This document shows positions 1 to 8,986 of a DNA stretch of 39,903 nucleotides, piece by piece. Each line of letters begins with the position of its first letter. Within the stretch, counting starts at the first letter, position 1. This DNA comes from DATFKA01 sp042095835 (GTDB lineage Bacteria > Bacteroidota > Bacteroidia > Chitinophagales > Saprospiraceae). The notes under the pieces were generated by a model, which had not been told where the DNA came from, made no database searches, and saw only the letters and a program-made list of their open reading frames with translations. A program made the position numbers and the translations under genes. Where the stretch lies: the NCBI GenBank assembly GCA_042095835.1, contig JBELML010000044.1, positions 1 through 39,903 of the forward strand. The letters run 5' to 3'.

Positions 1-212
1 CTTGCGTCGGGAATCTTCTCGATCAAAATGCGGGACTTATTCTTTGTCCGTTACTTACATATAAAACTTATCATAAAAAGGGTTTAAAAGTTTAGTTGGA
101 CCTGCGGTCCCGTTTAGGGCTGAGCTGAATTAGTTTTCTAAACCACAGGCGAAGCCTCTAACCCGCAGCAAAGGTGCTTAAACCTTCTAAACTAAGGCAC
201 TACACCGTCTAC
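1..212. other. Non-coding region with small hairpins upstream of the window's first gene end
   Basis: No convincing gene is seen here. Short open frames run off the left edge on both strands, but none is recognisable. Two compact palindromes are visible: GGACC-tgc-GGTCC at 100-112 and AGGC-gaa-GCCT at 147-157. Around them a loose motif CTAAACC/CTAACCC recurs at about 140, 157, 177 and 187. This could be a degraded intergenic repeat or the 3' end structure of the minus-strand folD transcript. Confidence 0.4.
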
Positions 213-1094
213 TCATGCATATACCTCTCCTTTTCTCGCTTTCAAAGTATTCATCAAAAGAGAAACGACAGTCAGTTGCCCAACGCCGCCTGGTACGGGT
301 GTGATATAGCTACTTTTTGGCGCCACCGCTTCATAATCTACATCTCCTACCAAGCGGTATCCACGTTTAGCAGTAGGATCATCCACTCGATTTATACCTA
401 CATCAATGATTACCGCACCATCTTTTACCATATCTGCTGTGATAAAATTGGCACGACCAATAGCTGCAACGATAATATCCGCTTTTAAGGTGTGCGCTTT
501 TAAATCTTTCGTTCTACTATGACAAAGGGTGACTGTCGCATTACCTGGATTTGCCTTTCTTGACAGTAAGATGCTAATAGGTGTGCCTACAATATTACTT
601 CGCCCCACAACCACTACCTCTTTGCCGCTGGTTGCTATATCGTAGCGTTTCAGCATTTCGACTATTCCATAAGGTGTAGCAGGAATATAGCAAGGCAAAC
701 CCTGGGCCATGCGCCCAAAGTTAATCGGATGGAACCCATCAACATCTTTCTTAGGATCGATAGCTAAAGTCACTTCCTGATCATCGATATGATCTGGCAA
801 CGGTAGTTGTACTATAAAACCATCAATGTCTTCCCGGTCGTTGAGTTCCTGAACTTTTGTTAATAAGGCTTGCTGAGTGGTACTCGAATCCAATTTAATC
901 AAGGTCGATGCGAATCCTACTTTCTCACAAGACCGGACTTTATTTCTTACATAAGCTTGGCTGGCTGGATTATCTCCTACTAAAATAGCTGCCAGATGTG
1001 GAGGTCTATCTCCATTCTCCGTCAAGATTTTCACCTCTTCAGCTAACTCTCCTCTAATAGTTTGCGCAAGTGTACGCCCGTCTAGTATTTGCAT
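213..1094 (-). CDS. folD: Bifunctional methylenetetrahydrofolate dehydrogenase / methenyltetrahydrofolate cyclohydrolase
   Basis: FolD interconverts 5,10-methylene-, methenyl- and 10-formyl-tetrahydrofolate in the cytoplasm, supplying one-carbon units for purine and formyl-Met synthesis. The 293-residue protein is the usual family length. Visible family motifs are the substrate segment around VGDNPASQAYVRNK with the conserved YVxxK lysine, the QLPLPDHID loop, the DVDGFHPIN segment, the VVVGRSNIVGTPI nucleotide-binding stretch and the C-terminal PVPGGVGQLT signature. The frame stays open upstream to 1136, but the ATG at 1094 (MQILDGRTLAQ) is chosen because it matches FolD N-termini and because a promoter -7 box lies at 1112-1119, so a start upstream of it would not be in the transcript. 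The gene stands alone and diverges from the adhesin gene. Identification is secure. Confidence 0.97.
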   Translation of the reverse strand: MQILDGRTLAQTIRGELAEEVKILTENGDRPPHLAAILVGDNPASQAYVRNKVRSCEKVGFASTLIKLDSSTTQQALLTKVQELNDREDIDGFIVQLPLPDHIDDQEVTLAIDPKKDVDGFHPINFGRMAQGLPCYIPATPYGIVEMLKRYDIATSGKEVVVVGRSNIVGTPISILLSRKANPGNATVTLCHSRTKDLKAHTLKADIIVAAIGRANFITADMVKDGAVIIDVGINRVDDPTAKRGYRLVGDVDYEAVAPKSSYITPVPGGVGQLTVVSLLMNTLKARKGEVYA

Positions 1095-1111
1095 ATTCAA
1101 ATCCTTTCCTG

Positions 1112-1141
1112 CAAATGTAATCAATTGTACTATCATGCAAA
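1112..1141 (-). promoter_or_regulatory. Bacteroidetes-type promoter of folD
   Basis: Read on the minus strand, TTTG (1138-1141) is followed after 18 bases by TACATTTG (1112-1119), matching the Bacteroidetes consensus TTTG-N19-TAnnTTTG. Transcription would begin near 1105, about ten bases before the folD ATG at 1094. Confidence 0.75.
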
Positions 1142-1260
1142 AGGTAGAATAAAATGGAAACGAAAAAAATAATTATACCTACTTTAGAGTTTTATATGCA
1201 ACTTCAATATTTTCTGAATACGATATTGGAGCATCCCAAAAACACGGTAATCTTTTGTTG

Positions 1261-4200
1261 ATGAAATACTTGATGACCTTTCGTCTGTGCGTCATTTTAT
1301 ACTGTACAAGCGTCTTGATTTTATCGCCATCCCTGACCTATAGTCAAAGCGTTGACACCATCCGCTCTTGTAGTACCGTTTTTTTTGATGCAGGAGGCAT
1401 CAACGGTAATTATCTTCCTAACAGCAATGAGACCTACGTCATTTGTCCTGATACTGGTAGTGCTGGCTTCACCAAATTAGAATTCTATAACCTAGCTCTT
1501 GAGCCAGGAGATCGACTCGAAATATTTGATGGATTAGACGTCAATGCCATCAGATTGGGTGTATTGACTAGCAACTCCGAAGCACCGTATCAAATTTTCC
1601 AGGCTTCTGCTTCCAATACTAGCCGCTGCTTGACGGTACAATTTATCAGCGATGATAGTGATCAACGAGCGGGTTGGGAGGCACAGGTTTCTTGTGTAGA
1701 CTCTTGCCAAAGCATAGTAGCGAATATTACAGGTACTACGCCTAATCCTTTTGGTGGAACAGTGAATGTTTGTCCAGGAGAGCGGATTCTCTTTTTTGGG
1801 GAAGCTAGTTTCCCCGAAGCAGGTTTGTTTTACGAACAATCTGATACCAATAGTACTTATCGCTGGGACTTTGGCGATGGTAGTTTTGCCTCCGGTCAGG
1901 TCGTCAGCCACGAATACTTTGAGTCGGGCGGATATACCGTTCGCCTAATGGTCATTGATCCTTTTGGTTGTACGAATGCCAATATTGCAATACAGAAAGT
2001 ACAGGTAGCTCCTAGTCCAGACTTTAGTTTTTCTATACCTGAGTTAGGCCCCATATGCATTGGCGACACCTTAAACCTGACCTCTACTTTAAATGAGATC
2101 AATCCTAATAAAACCATCAGTGTTGTACCAGGTAGTGCCTCCTTTTCTTCTGAATATTATAAAGATGACAACGAGGCCATTCCAGATGGTGCTCCTGATC
2201 CACTGATCAGTTCCATCATTGTAGATCGCTTCGAGGCAGGTCAAACATTGGATGATCCTAATGATTTACTAGCTATTTGTTTAGATATAGAACATAGCCG
2301 TTTAGAGGACTTGGATATCAGTTTAATATGTCCAAATGGACAGGAACTTGTTTTGCACTCCAATACAGGATTTGCTATCGATCCTACATTAATTGGATTG
2401 CCTAATATTGGAGATGAGGGCCGCGTTTTGCCCGGACAAGCAGGGACTTATTGCTGGAAAAATGATAATGCCCTTTTGACTTGGAGCGAAACCATACAAG
2501 CAGACAATCCATTTACGCTACCAGAGGGCGATTATGCAGCAGAGGAGGCTTGGACGGAGCTTCAAGGCTGCCCCTTAAATGGCATCTGGAACCTCGCTAT
2601 CAGAGATACGCAGGTGACAGCTAATGGCTATTTATTTAATTGGCGCTTACAGTTTGCGGAGGACTTGGATGCCGATTTGGAGGTTTTTACGCCACCTTTA
2701 GTCATCCAAGAGTTTGTATTTGAACCAGATTTGCCTTTTTATTTCCAAGATTCTATTCTTGTTTCTCCGCTTGATCCGGGATATAAATTTTATCAATTAG
2801 AAGTTACTAATACCTTTAATTGTAGATACGATACCAGTATAGCCGTGGCCGTGAGAGCAGAGACCTCCCCTGAATGTACCAGCTGCGATACACGCTACAC
2901 CCCTATTCCAGACACCACTATTTGTCTTTCGGAGGAGCTTCAAATAGCAATTGAAGGGAGTATTCCGAATGAGACAACCATCACCTATCAGAGTGATCCA
3001 CGCTACAGTTTTGGCTTTGTGAATCATCCACCAGACAATCCATTTGCCGCACCAATCTTAGTTGGAGGTGTTGCTCAAGATAGTTTGAGTAACCCTTTCA
3101 TTCAAATCGTTTCTATTTGCTTAAATATCAATACTGATTTTAACGCTGATATTGCCATTTTCTTAAAAGCCCCTGACGGGAAACTACTCGAACTGTCCAC
3201 TAATAATGGTGGCGGTTTTAACAACTATACCAACACCTGCTTCTCTCCATTGGGAACTGACCCCATCACGATTGGTGCGCCTCCATTTCAAGGCACCTAT
3301 ATTCCAGAAGGGAACTGGTCTGACCTTACAGGTTCACCAATAAATGGAACTTGGGAGTTATTGGTATCAGATGCCTTTGATCTCAGCAGTCTAGGCGAAC
3401 TAGTAGATTGGGAAATCACCTTTAATTCCACCAATGAATTTGATATTTCATGGACGCCTAGTACGGGTTTATCCTGCACCGACTGTCCAAATCCGGTGGT
3501 GAATCCCAGTGAGACTACGGACTATACGGTCTCGTTTACCGACAGCTATGGCTGTAGTTTTTCTGATAATTTTCGGGTGACCGTTTTAGACACCTTCGCT
3601 GCTCCTGAAATCATCTGTGGTCCATTGAGTCCAGGGAATATGATTTTCAACTGGAACAGTATAGGATTAGGTTTGAGCTATGAAGGAACACTCACCATTA
3701 ATGGTGTCGACTCCATTTTGGCCAATCCTATCCAGGACACCTTTCTGATTGTTGATGGACTAGTATTTGGAGATGTGGTCACCTTAGAATTGAATGTAGT
3801 TCCGCCCGATACGCTTTATCCTTGTTTTGTAGGACAATCGCAAAGCACCTGTACCTTTGAAGATTGCTTCACTTTTACTCAATTTGAGTATATCAATGAT
3901 GTCGATTGCTTTGGAGAAGCTACCGGATCTGTTGCGGTGAGGGCACTTCGGGGATTTCGACCATTCACCTATTACCTAAACGGAGATTTCGTTGGTCAAC
4001 AAGACAGTGTTTTCAACAATCTTGCTGCTGGAAATTATATCCTGGTTACAGAAGACATGACGGGTTGCTCTGACACCCTCAACTTTACTATACAACAATC
4101 TGAACCGATCAGTACCAGCCTCACTGCATTTGATACGATTGCCTGTTTTGGAGATAGTACCGCCACTATACTAGCCGATGTAAGTGGTGGCACCGGAATG

Positions 4201-6735
4201 TTAAACCTTAGTTGGAATTATTCCTTGATCCAAGATCCTACTCAGTTGGAGCAAATTCCTGCTGGCAATTATGTATTGACTGTCGAAGATGAGCTAGGTT
4301 GTCAGGCACAAGACTCTACGCTGATCAATGAGCCTGATAATATCAGCGTATCGACAGATATCAGCCCGATATCCTGTGCCGGAGATGCCAATGGAGGTAT
4401 CAATGCCAGCATCAATGGAGGAACTGGAAATCTAGATTTCACCTGGAATAATGGCACCAATGATACGGTCCTCACGAATTTAGCGGAAGGGACTTATACT
4501 ATCACGATTAGTGATGAAAACAACTGCACCTTAGTAGATTCGGTCGAATTAATTGCTCCACTTCCACTGGTAACAGATAGCATCATTTTGCAGACGGTAG
4601 GATGCTTTGGGAGAAGTAATGGAGAAGCAGAAGTTCAAGTAAGCGGTGGCACCGCCCCCTACAATTATAATTGGTTAGATAGTCTTAATCAGATCACCTC
4701 CCGCGCTACAAATCTTCCGGGCGGTTTTGTAGAAGTCCGGATAACCGATCAAAATGGCTGTCTGGTTACCGAAGTTTTAGAGATACCCGAGCCTTTAGCT
4801 TTAGCTATTGACTTTAGTACTGTCGATGTGGCTTGTCGGGGAGAAACCAATGGACTCGCCACTGCCATAGTCATGGGAGGTACTGAACCCTATAATTACA
4901 ATTGGCAAACTGGCAGTCAAGACACCTCAGCAAGGAGCCTTGGAGTAGGAAGTTACACTATCACGGTGACAGATAATAATGGCTGTATTATTAATGGCAC
5001 CACCAGTATTTCAGAGCCTAGTACCGATCTAGTAGTCAGTGCTAGTCAAATTACCGAAGGTTGTTTTGGTGAGCAAACTAACCGCGCGCTTGCCTTAGCC
5101 AATGGCGGTGGCGATGGTCTGTACACTTATCTATGGAGTAATGGTCAGACTACCAACGAAGCCTTCGATCTTGATAGCATCGAATACACTGTCACCGTTA
5201 CAGATGTTAATGGCTGCCGTCGAGAAGCAAGTATCAACTTAGTTGATTTACCGCCAATGCAGCCTAATATGATCATAAATGCGCCTTCTTGTTTTGGCTT
5301 TAATAATGGCGCCATCGGGATCAACTTCGTAGAAGGTCGTCCGAACGCTAATCTTAATGAATTTCAATTTATGTGGAATACGGGACAGCTAGGGCCAACT
5401 ATTGGAAATCTGCGAGGTGACAGTTTATATACAGTGACGGTCACAGACCCTAATGGATGTACTGCGATTGAATCCAGATTTGTACGGCAACCCAAGCTCA
5501 TCACCTTTCAAATTGTCGAGAATGATGCGAGCTGTTTTGGTGGATCGAATGGGAGCTTAGACATTATAAATATTTCTGCTGATTCAGAAAACTTCAGCTA
5601 TCAATGGGATGATCGAACGGGCAACCAGACAACTTCCGAAGCGACTAACCTTTCTGCAGGCGTTTATACCGTCACAATAGCTGATGAGTTTGGTTGCTCC
5701 AATGTCGGCCAAGCAACGGTAGGCGAACCAACAAGGATAGAGGTTTCTTTCCAGCAAATAGACAATACTTGTTTTGCCGACCAAACCGGATCATTAGAGG
5801 CATTTGCTGCGGGTGGTTCTCCTACTTATCGTTTTGCCTGGTCTAATGGTGCCCTTGGTGCAGAGATTGAAAACCTCATTGCCGGAGATTATACGGTCAC
5901 CGTGACTGATGCTCGGAATTGTTTCCAGACAGCCACCGTGACGCTTAATCAACCAGCCGCTATTGGGGTGACTATAGAAACGCAAGATGTCACCTGTTTT
6001 GGAGAATCAGATGGGAGTGTTAACGTACTCACCGACGGCGGTGCCCCACCCTATTTGTTTAAAATAGGCAATCAGGATTTTACAGGTTCTCCTTTTTTAA
6101 TTGGATTACCTGCCAACACCTATCCTATTACTATACAAGATGCGAATGGTTGTTCCTTTACCACCGATGCTGTTGTCAACCAACCGGAACCTTTCAGTGT
6201 GGATTTAGGCCCTGCTGAAAGAGCCCTATTTTTAGGAGATTCGATTACCTTAAGGCCCATTGCTGAAAATGGCCAAGGAATGGTTTCTTTTGAATGGATT
6301 GAATCCTATCCTGGATCGGTACCATGTTTGATCTGTGATAGTGTAACCGTAAAGCCAGACTTTGCCACAGACTATCAAATTCTGGCTTTAGATTCTGTTG
6401 GTTGCCAAGCAGAAGATTTTATCCGAATCTTTGTGGAAAAGGAGCAAATATTAGCTATTCCTACAGGTTTTACACCCAATGGCGACCAAAATAATGATCG
6501 CTTGATCATACACGGAAAAGAAGGGACACTCATCAATCTTTTTCAGGTATTTGATCGACATGGAAGTTTAGTTTATGAAGCCCGGGAATTGAATCTGGAA
6601 TCGCCTGAAATAGGATGGGATGGGATGCTCAATGGCGAAGAAATGGCTCAAGACACCTATATATGGTTTATACAAGCCACTTTTGACAACCAAATCACCA
6701 AAGTTTTCCGAGGTCAAACTACCCTAATCCGATAA
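1261..6735 (+). CDS. Giant secreted SprB-repeat adhesin with P-domains and type B T9SS sorting domain
   Basis: A predicted cell-surface or secreted protein of 1824 residues. It starts with a signal peptide (hydrophobic stretch to about residue 30, ending TYSQ). Then come a CUB-like region (about 35-145), a PKD-like segment (about 200-245, WDFGDGS), two subtilisin-type P/Homo B domains (about 300-470 and 585-730, each ending in a W-x-L/I-x-F strand), and a run of ten SprB repeats of about 78 residues starting near residue 883. Each repeat opens with a Cys-rich C-F/A-G box and carries GGT-x-P-Y and YTVTVTD-like strands. The C-terminal ~95 residues (TGFTPNGDQNNDR, then WDG and FRGQTTLIR) match the gliding-motility-associated C-terminal domain, a type B T9SS signal. 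In-frame TTGs at 1255 and 1258 precede the ATG; the ATG is preferred. The downstream SprF-like gene supports T9SS export. The exact ligand or role cannot be read from sequence. Confidence 0.9.
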   Translation: MKYLMTFRLCVILYCTSVLILSPSLTYSQSVDTIRSCSTVFFDAGGINGNYLPNSNETYVICPDTGSAGFTKLEFYNLALEPGDRLEIFDGLDVNAIRLGVLTSNSEAPYQIFQASASNTSRCLTVQFISDDSDQRAGWEAQVSCVDSCQSIVANITGTTPNPFGGTVNVCPGERILFFGEASFPEAGLFYEQSDTNSTYRWDFGDGSFASGQVVSHEYFESGGYTVRLMVIDPFGCTNANIAIQKVQVAPSPDFSFSIPELGPICIGDTLNLTSTLNEINPNKTISVVPGSASFSSEYYKDDNEAIPDGAPDPLISSIIVDRFEAGQTLDDPNDLLAICLDIEHSRLEDLDISLICPNGQELVLHSNTGFAIDPTLIGLPNIGDEGRVLPGQAGTYCWKNDNALLTWSETIQADNPFTLPEGDYAAEEAWTELQGCPLNGIWNLAIRDTQVTANGYLFNWRLQFAEDLDADLEVFTPPLVIQEFVFEPDLPFYFQDSILVSPLDPGYKFYQLEVTNTFNCRYDTSIAVAVRAETSPECTSCDTRYTPIPDTTICLSEELQIAIEGSIPNETTITYQSDPRYSFGFVNHPPDNPFAAPILVGGVAQDSLSNPFIQIVSICLNINTDFNADIAIFLKAPDGKLLELSTNNGGGFNNYTNTCFSPLGTDPITIGAPPFQGTYIPEGNWSDLTGSPINGTWELLVSDAFDLSSLGELVDWEITFNSTNEFDISWTPSTGLSCTDCPNPVVNPSETTDYTVSFTDSYGCSFSDNFRVTVLDTFAAPEIICGPLSPGNMIFNWNSIGLGLSYEGTLTINGVDSILANPIQDTFLIVDGLVFGDVVTLELNVVPPDTLYPCFVGQSQSTCTFEDCFTFTQFEYINDVDCFGEATGSVAVRALRGFRPFTYYLNGDFVGQQDSVFNNLAAGNYILVTEDMTGCSDTLNFTIQQSEPISTSLTAFDTIACFGDSTATILADVSGGTGMLNLSWNYSLIQDPTQLEQIPAGNYVLTVEDELGCQAQDSTLINEPDNISVSTDISPISCAGDANGGINASINGGTGNLDFTWNNGTNDTVLTNLAEGTYTITISDENNCTLVDSVELIAPLPLVTDSIILQTVGCFGRSNGEAEVQVSGGTAPYNYNWLDSLNQITSRATNLPGGFVEVRITDQNGCLVTEVLEIPEPLALAIDFSTVDVACRGETNGLATAIVMGGTEPYNYNWQTGSQDTSARSLGVGSYTITVTDNNGCIINGTTSISEPSTDLVVSASQITEGCFGEQTNRALALANGGGDGLYTYLWSNGQTTNEAFDLDSIEYTVTVTDVNGCRREASINLVDLPPMQPNMIINAPSCFGFNNGAIGINFVEGRPNANLNEFQFMWNTGQLGPTIGNLRGDSLYTVTVTDPNGCTAIESRFVRQPKLITFQIVENDASCFGGSNGSLDIINISADSENFSYQWDDRTGNQTTSEATNLSAGVYTVTIADEFGCSNVGQATVGEPTRIEVSFQQIDNTCFADQTGSLEAFAAGGSPTYRFAWSNGALGAEIENLIAGDYTVTVTDARNCFQTATVTLNQPAAIGVTIETQDVTCFGESDGSVNVLTDGGAPPYLFKIGNQDFTGSPFLIGLPANTYPITIQDANGCSFTTDAVVNQPEPFSVDLGPAERALFLGDSITLRPIAENGQGMVSFEWIESYPGSVPCLICDSVTVKPDFATDYQILALDSVGCQAEDFIRIFVEKEQILAIPTGFTPNGDQNNDRLIIHGKEGTLINLFQVFDRHGSLVYEARELNLESPEIGWDGMLNGEEMAQDTYIWFIQATFDNQITKVFRGQTTLIR
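3900..6230 (+). repeat. Ten tandem SprB repeats within the adhesin gene
   Basis: Ten repeats of roughly 225-245 bases start at Cys codons near 3908, 4143, 4375, 4604, 4834, 5059, 5287, 5533, 5768 and 5992. Each encodes C-[FAR]-G/A-x-x-[NDT]-G, a GGT/GGS turn and a strand like YTVTVTDxNGC. The DNA copies are strongly diverged, so this is an old protein repeat rather than a recent tandem duplication. Confidence 0.85.
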
Positions 6736-6888
6736 TCCCAAAACAAATGAAATGAGCATGATCTTATTTAATCATAAAATCACCAATCGGTGATGATTAA
6801 AAAAGATTATGCGAAAGCGAAGCGGTTGCAGAGGTTTAAAATTTCTGCAAAAATTTAGCTTTCAAGCATTTGCAAAAATTTTAAACAA
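6735..6888 (+). promoter_or_regulatory. Intergenic leader with two inverted repeats upstream of the PorP/SprF-like gene
   Basis: Two inverted repeats lie between the adhesin stop and the next ATG. The first is ATCACC-aatc-GGTGAT at 6779-6794. The second is a 17-base pair of arms at 6835-6851 and 6869-6885 with one mismatch and a 17-base loop; it ends three bases before the start codon. Neither is followed by a T tract on the plus strand, so a terminator is unlikely. The second could fold in the leader and affect translation of the SprF-like gene relative to the adhesin. That role is inference. Confidence 0.45.
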
Positions 6889-7938
6889 ATGAAAGACTAT
6901 TTATATACCATTTTTCTATTGCTGATCTTGGGGATATCGCTGGAAGCACAAGACCCAAGATTTTCTCAATTCAATCAGAATCCTTTACACCTCAATCCAG
7001 CCATGACGGGTTTTTACGATGGTGGGCTGCGCTTGAGTATGAACTACAATTCTCAACTGTATAGTGTCCTCAGCGATGAAGAGTATATTAGCTACAGTGG
7101 GAGTTTGGAAAACAAATTCCGAATAGGGAATAACTATGCTGGTCTAGGGGCATTTATTCTACAAGATCAAATAGGTGTATCTGGCTATGAACGCACCTAC
7201 TACAATCTGAGTGGTGCCTACCACCAACGCCTTGCTAGTGGCCGAGGTTCTTATACGCCTGATATGTTCCTTATTTTAGGGGGTCAGGTTGGATTTGGGC
7301 AGTATGCTTTTTCCCCTAGTGATTTGTGGTTCTCTTCGCAGTATGACAATGCGCTACTTGAGGTCAATAGAGCTTCTGATTCGGGTGAAGCATTTGCTAT
7401 GGGCGGCGCCAATTCTTTCCTGGATATTAATGTAGGTCTCTTATATTACCTCGCTTATCAAGAAGGTGGCGGTTTTTATATTGGAGGCGCCATGCACCAT
7501 TTGAACAATCCCAATGTTGGACTACTAGAAGGTAGCGAGGAGCTTCTTTTTCGAAGATTCACCTTTAATACTGGTGGCGAAATCGTAATGGGAAAAGATT
7601 TAAGTTTTTTACCTTCTGCCGTTTGGCAAAGTCAAGGGCCGACCAGAAGTGCAATGGGCGGCGGCAGTTTTCGGATAGGTATAAAGGAAGACAACCTGAT
7701 TAATCTTCGAGCAGGTGCTTGGGCACACCTAGCACAGGGCATCAATAGTAGTATGCAATTGGAGTCTATTATAGTGAGTACAACTTTCCAGATATCTGGT
7801 TGGCAAATCGGTTTCAGCTATGACATTACTACCTCGGGCTTGAGTCAATCCAATTTCTCAAGGGGAGCTTTTGGTATTTCCTTAGTAAAAATCACAGATG
7901 CTAATTATCCGGTTCGGGTTAAATGCCCTGTATTGTAA
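6889..7938 (+). CDS. PorP/SprF family type IX secretion membrane protein
   Basis: A 349-residue outer-membrane protein of the PorP/SprF family. These act with the type IX secretion system, and SprF-like members are needed for export or surface attachment of type B CTD proteins such as SprB. Evidence: a signal peptide (about residues 1-20, ending SLEAQ), the family opening DPRFSQFNQNPLHLNPAMTGF, alternating beta-strand pattern throughout, GGQVGFGQY-like turns, and length typical of the family. It is the only gene directly downstream of the SprB-repeat adhesin on the same strand, 153 bases away, the arrangement known for sprB/sprF and its paralogues. It is therefore probably the dedicated partner of that adhesin. 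It is followed by a strong bidirectional terminator. Confidence 0.9.
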   Translation: MKDYLYTIFLLLILGISLEAQDPRFSQFNQNPLHLNPAMTGFYDGGLRLSMNYNSQLYSVLSDEEYISYSGSLENKFRIGNNYAGLGAFILQDQIGVSGYERTYYNLSGAYHQRLASGRGSYTPDMFLILGGQVGFGQYAFSPSDLWFSSQYDNALLEVNRASDSGEAFAMGGANSFLDINVGLLYYLAYQEGGGFYIGGAMHHLNNPNVGLLEGSEELLFRRFTFNTGGEIVMGKDLSFLPSAVWQSQGPTRSAMGGGSFRIGIKEDNLINLRAGAWAHLAQGINSSMQLESIIVSTTFQISGWQIGFSYDITTSGLSQSNFSRGAFGISLVKITDANYPVRVKCPVL

Positions 7939-7977
7939 ATAGGCGTCAACTTGAAGATTTCAAGATGACGCCTATTT
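7937..7977. terminator. Bidirectional hairpin terminator between convergent genes
   Basis: Arms 7937-7955 and 7959-7977 form a 19-position stem with a single A-A mismatch and a GAT loop. A-rich and T-rich ends flank it on the two strands. It begins inside the stop codon of the SprF-like gene and lies just before the stop of the convergent GLPGLI gene, so it can end both transcripts. Confidence 0.8.
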
Positions 7978-7992
7978 ATGGTATTAGCTCCT

Positions 7993-8766
7993 TTAATTCC
8001 CGCCGGGTCGACCACCGCCGGGTCGACCTCCTCCCGGTCGACCACCGCCTTCGGCTTGCCGCTGTTTTCGCATTTCTTCCATTCGTTCGCGAAGCATTAC
8101 TTCAAACTCCTCTTTTTCTATTTCCTTTCCTTTTTTGGGTTCTTGTAAATCCTTCTCTGTTACTGCATCAAAGTTGACCTCAATTGGTCGGAAGACAACC
8201 TCTCCATTATTAATATCTAAGGCTAAAATCAAACCAGGCAATTGACCGTAGGTACTTGGTCCAGCAGTCACTGGGATATTGGGTGTAAACCATGCCGTAA
8301 GTTCGCGTTGCTCTAGGGTATCATCATAAATCGCTTGCATACAGGGGTAGCCCATAATTTCTCTGGATTGGCCCGTAATTTTCCAGGGCGTCTGGTCTAT
8401 TTCCCCTTTAATCAAGTAATTTTTCCCTTGAAACTCTCTACTATTGACAAATTGTAAGGTTTCGAAGTTGCGGTACATCTCTCCTTCTGCTCCACCACCA
8501 AAGAAGCGGAATCTACGCCTGCCACCACCTGGGCCTGGGTCCTCTTCTTCGTCGATATAAGTCTTGAACATCGAGGCCGTGTTATTGAATTTGAGTTCAA
8601 ATTTTTGACTCATCGTCTTGGGTACAAACTGCTTGAATCGCTCTCGCTCACCAGTCAATCGGCGATGCACATCAACGGTCTGCTCATAAATAATAGAACC
8701 TTCTGTTTGCTGCCCAAAGGCCAACATCGGAAGAAATACAAAAAGAAAAATTTTTAGATACTTCAT
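7993..8766 (-). CDS. GLPGLI family exported protein
   Basis: A 257-residue predicted periplasmic or outer-membrane-associated protein of the GLPGLI family (TIGR01200 type), whose function is unknown. The N-terminus is a signal peptide (MKYLKIFLFVFLPMLAFGQ). The family motif is present as YGQLPGLILALDINNG, after the characteristic ITGQSREIMGYPCMQA and LTAWFTPNIPV segments. The protein ends in a charged helical segment rich in Glu, Arg and Met, then a flexible tail of three GGGRPG units. The tail is encoded by near-identical 15-base repeats. It stands alone on the minus strand, converging with the SprF-like gene and diverging from the histidine kinase gene. Confidence 0.88.
   Translation of the reverse strand: MKYLKIFLFVFLPMLAFGQQTEGSIIYEQTVDVHRRLTGERERFKQFVPKTMSQKFELKFNNTASMFKTYIDEEEDPGPGGGRRRFRFFGGGAEGEMYRNFETLQFVNSREFQGKNYLIKGEIDQTPWKITGQSREIMGYPCMQAIYDDTLEQRELTAWFTPNIPVTAGPSTYGQLPGLILALDINNGEVVFRPIEVNFDAVTEKDLQEPKKGKEIEKEEFEVMLRERMEEMRKQRQAEGGGRPGGGRPGGGRPGGN
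8001..8049 (-). repeat. Three 15-base repeats encoding the GGGRP tail
   Basis: Three copies of a 15-base unit centred on GGTCGACC encode successive GGRPG units at the end of the GLPGLI protein. Copies differ by one to three bases. GC content is far above that of the neighbouring sequence, so this tract is prone to slippage and tail-length variation. Confidence 0.7.
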
Positions 8767-8939
8767 TTATTTGGAATAAGTTGTTAAGTAGTAAGTAATA
8801 AACTTCAAGACCACCAAATGGTTGAGGTTTTTTATTAAGACATACTCTTAGACTACAAAGTACTGGAACAATAAGTTAATCAATCTTGATGAAAAGTTAA
8901 TTAAGGTTAATAGTCCTGGAAAAAGCCGTTAAAGTAGTC

Positions 8940-8947
8940 TAGATTTG
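8940..8947 (+). promoter_or_regulatory. Probable -7 promoter box of the two-component operon
   Basis: TAGATTTG matches the Bacteroidetes -7 box TAnnTTTG exactly. No good TTTG is found at the -33 distance; a CTG lies 21 bases upstream. Transcription would start near 8953, ahead of either candidate start codon of the kinase gene. Confidence 0.45.
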
Positions 8948-8986
8948 GTGTAGATAGGACAAATTAACCTTTCAAACCTCCACTTT

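Noticed and set aside
6779..6794. The ATCACC/GGTGAT palindrome as a terminator of the adhesin gene
   Set aside because: The stem is only six pairs and is followed by an A-rich stretch, not T, on the plus strand.
7923..8177. An 84-codon plus-strand frame over the end of the GLPGLI gene
   Set aside because: It runs through a strong terminator hairpin and opposite the conserved GLPGLI C-terminus, and has no recognisable features.
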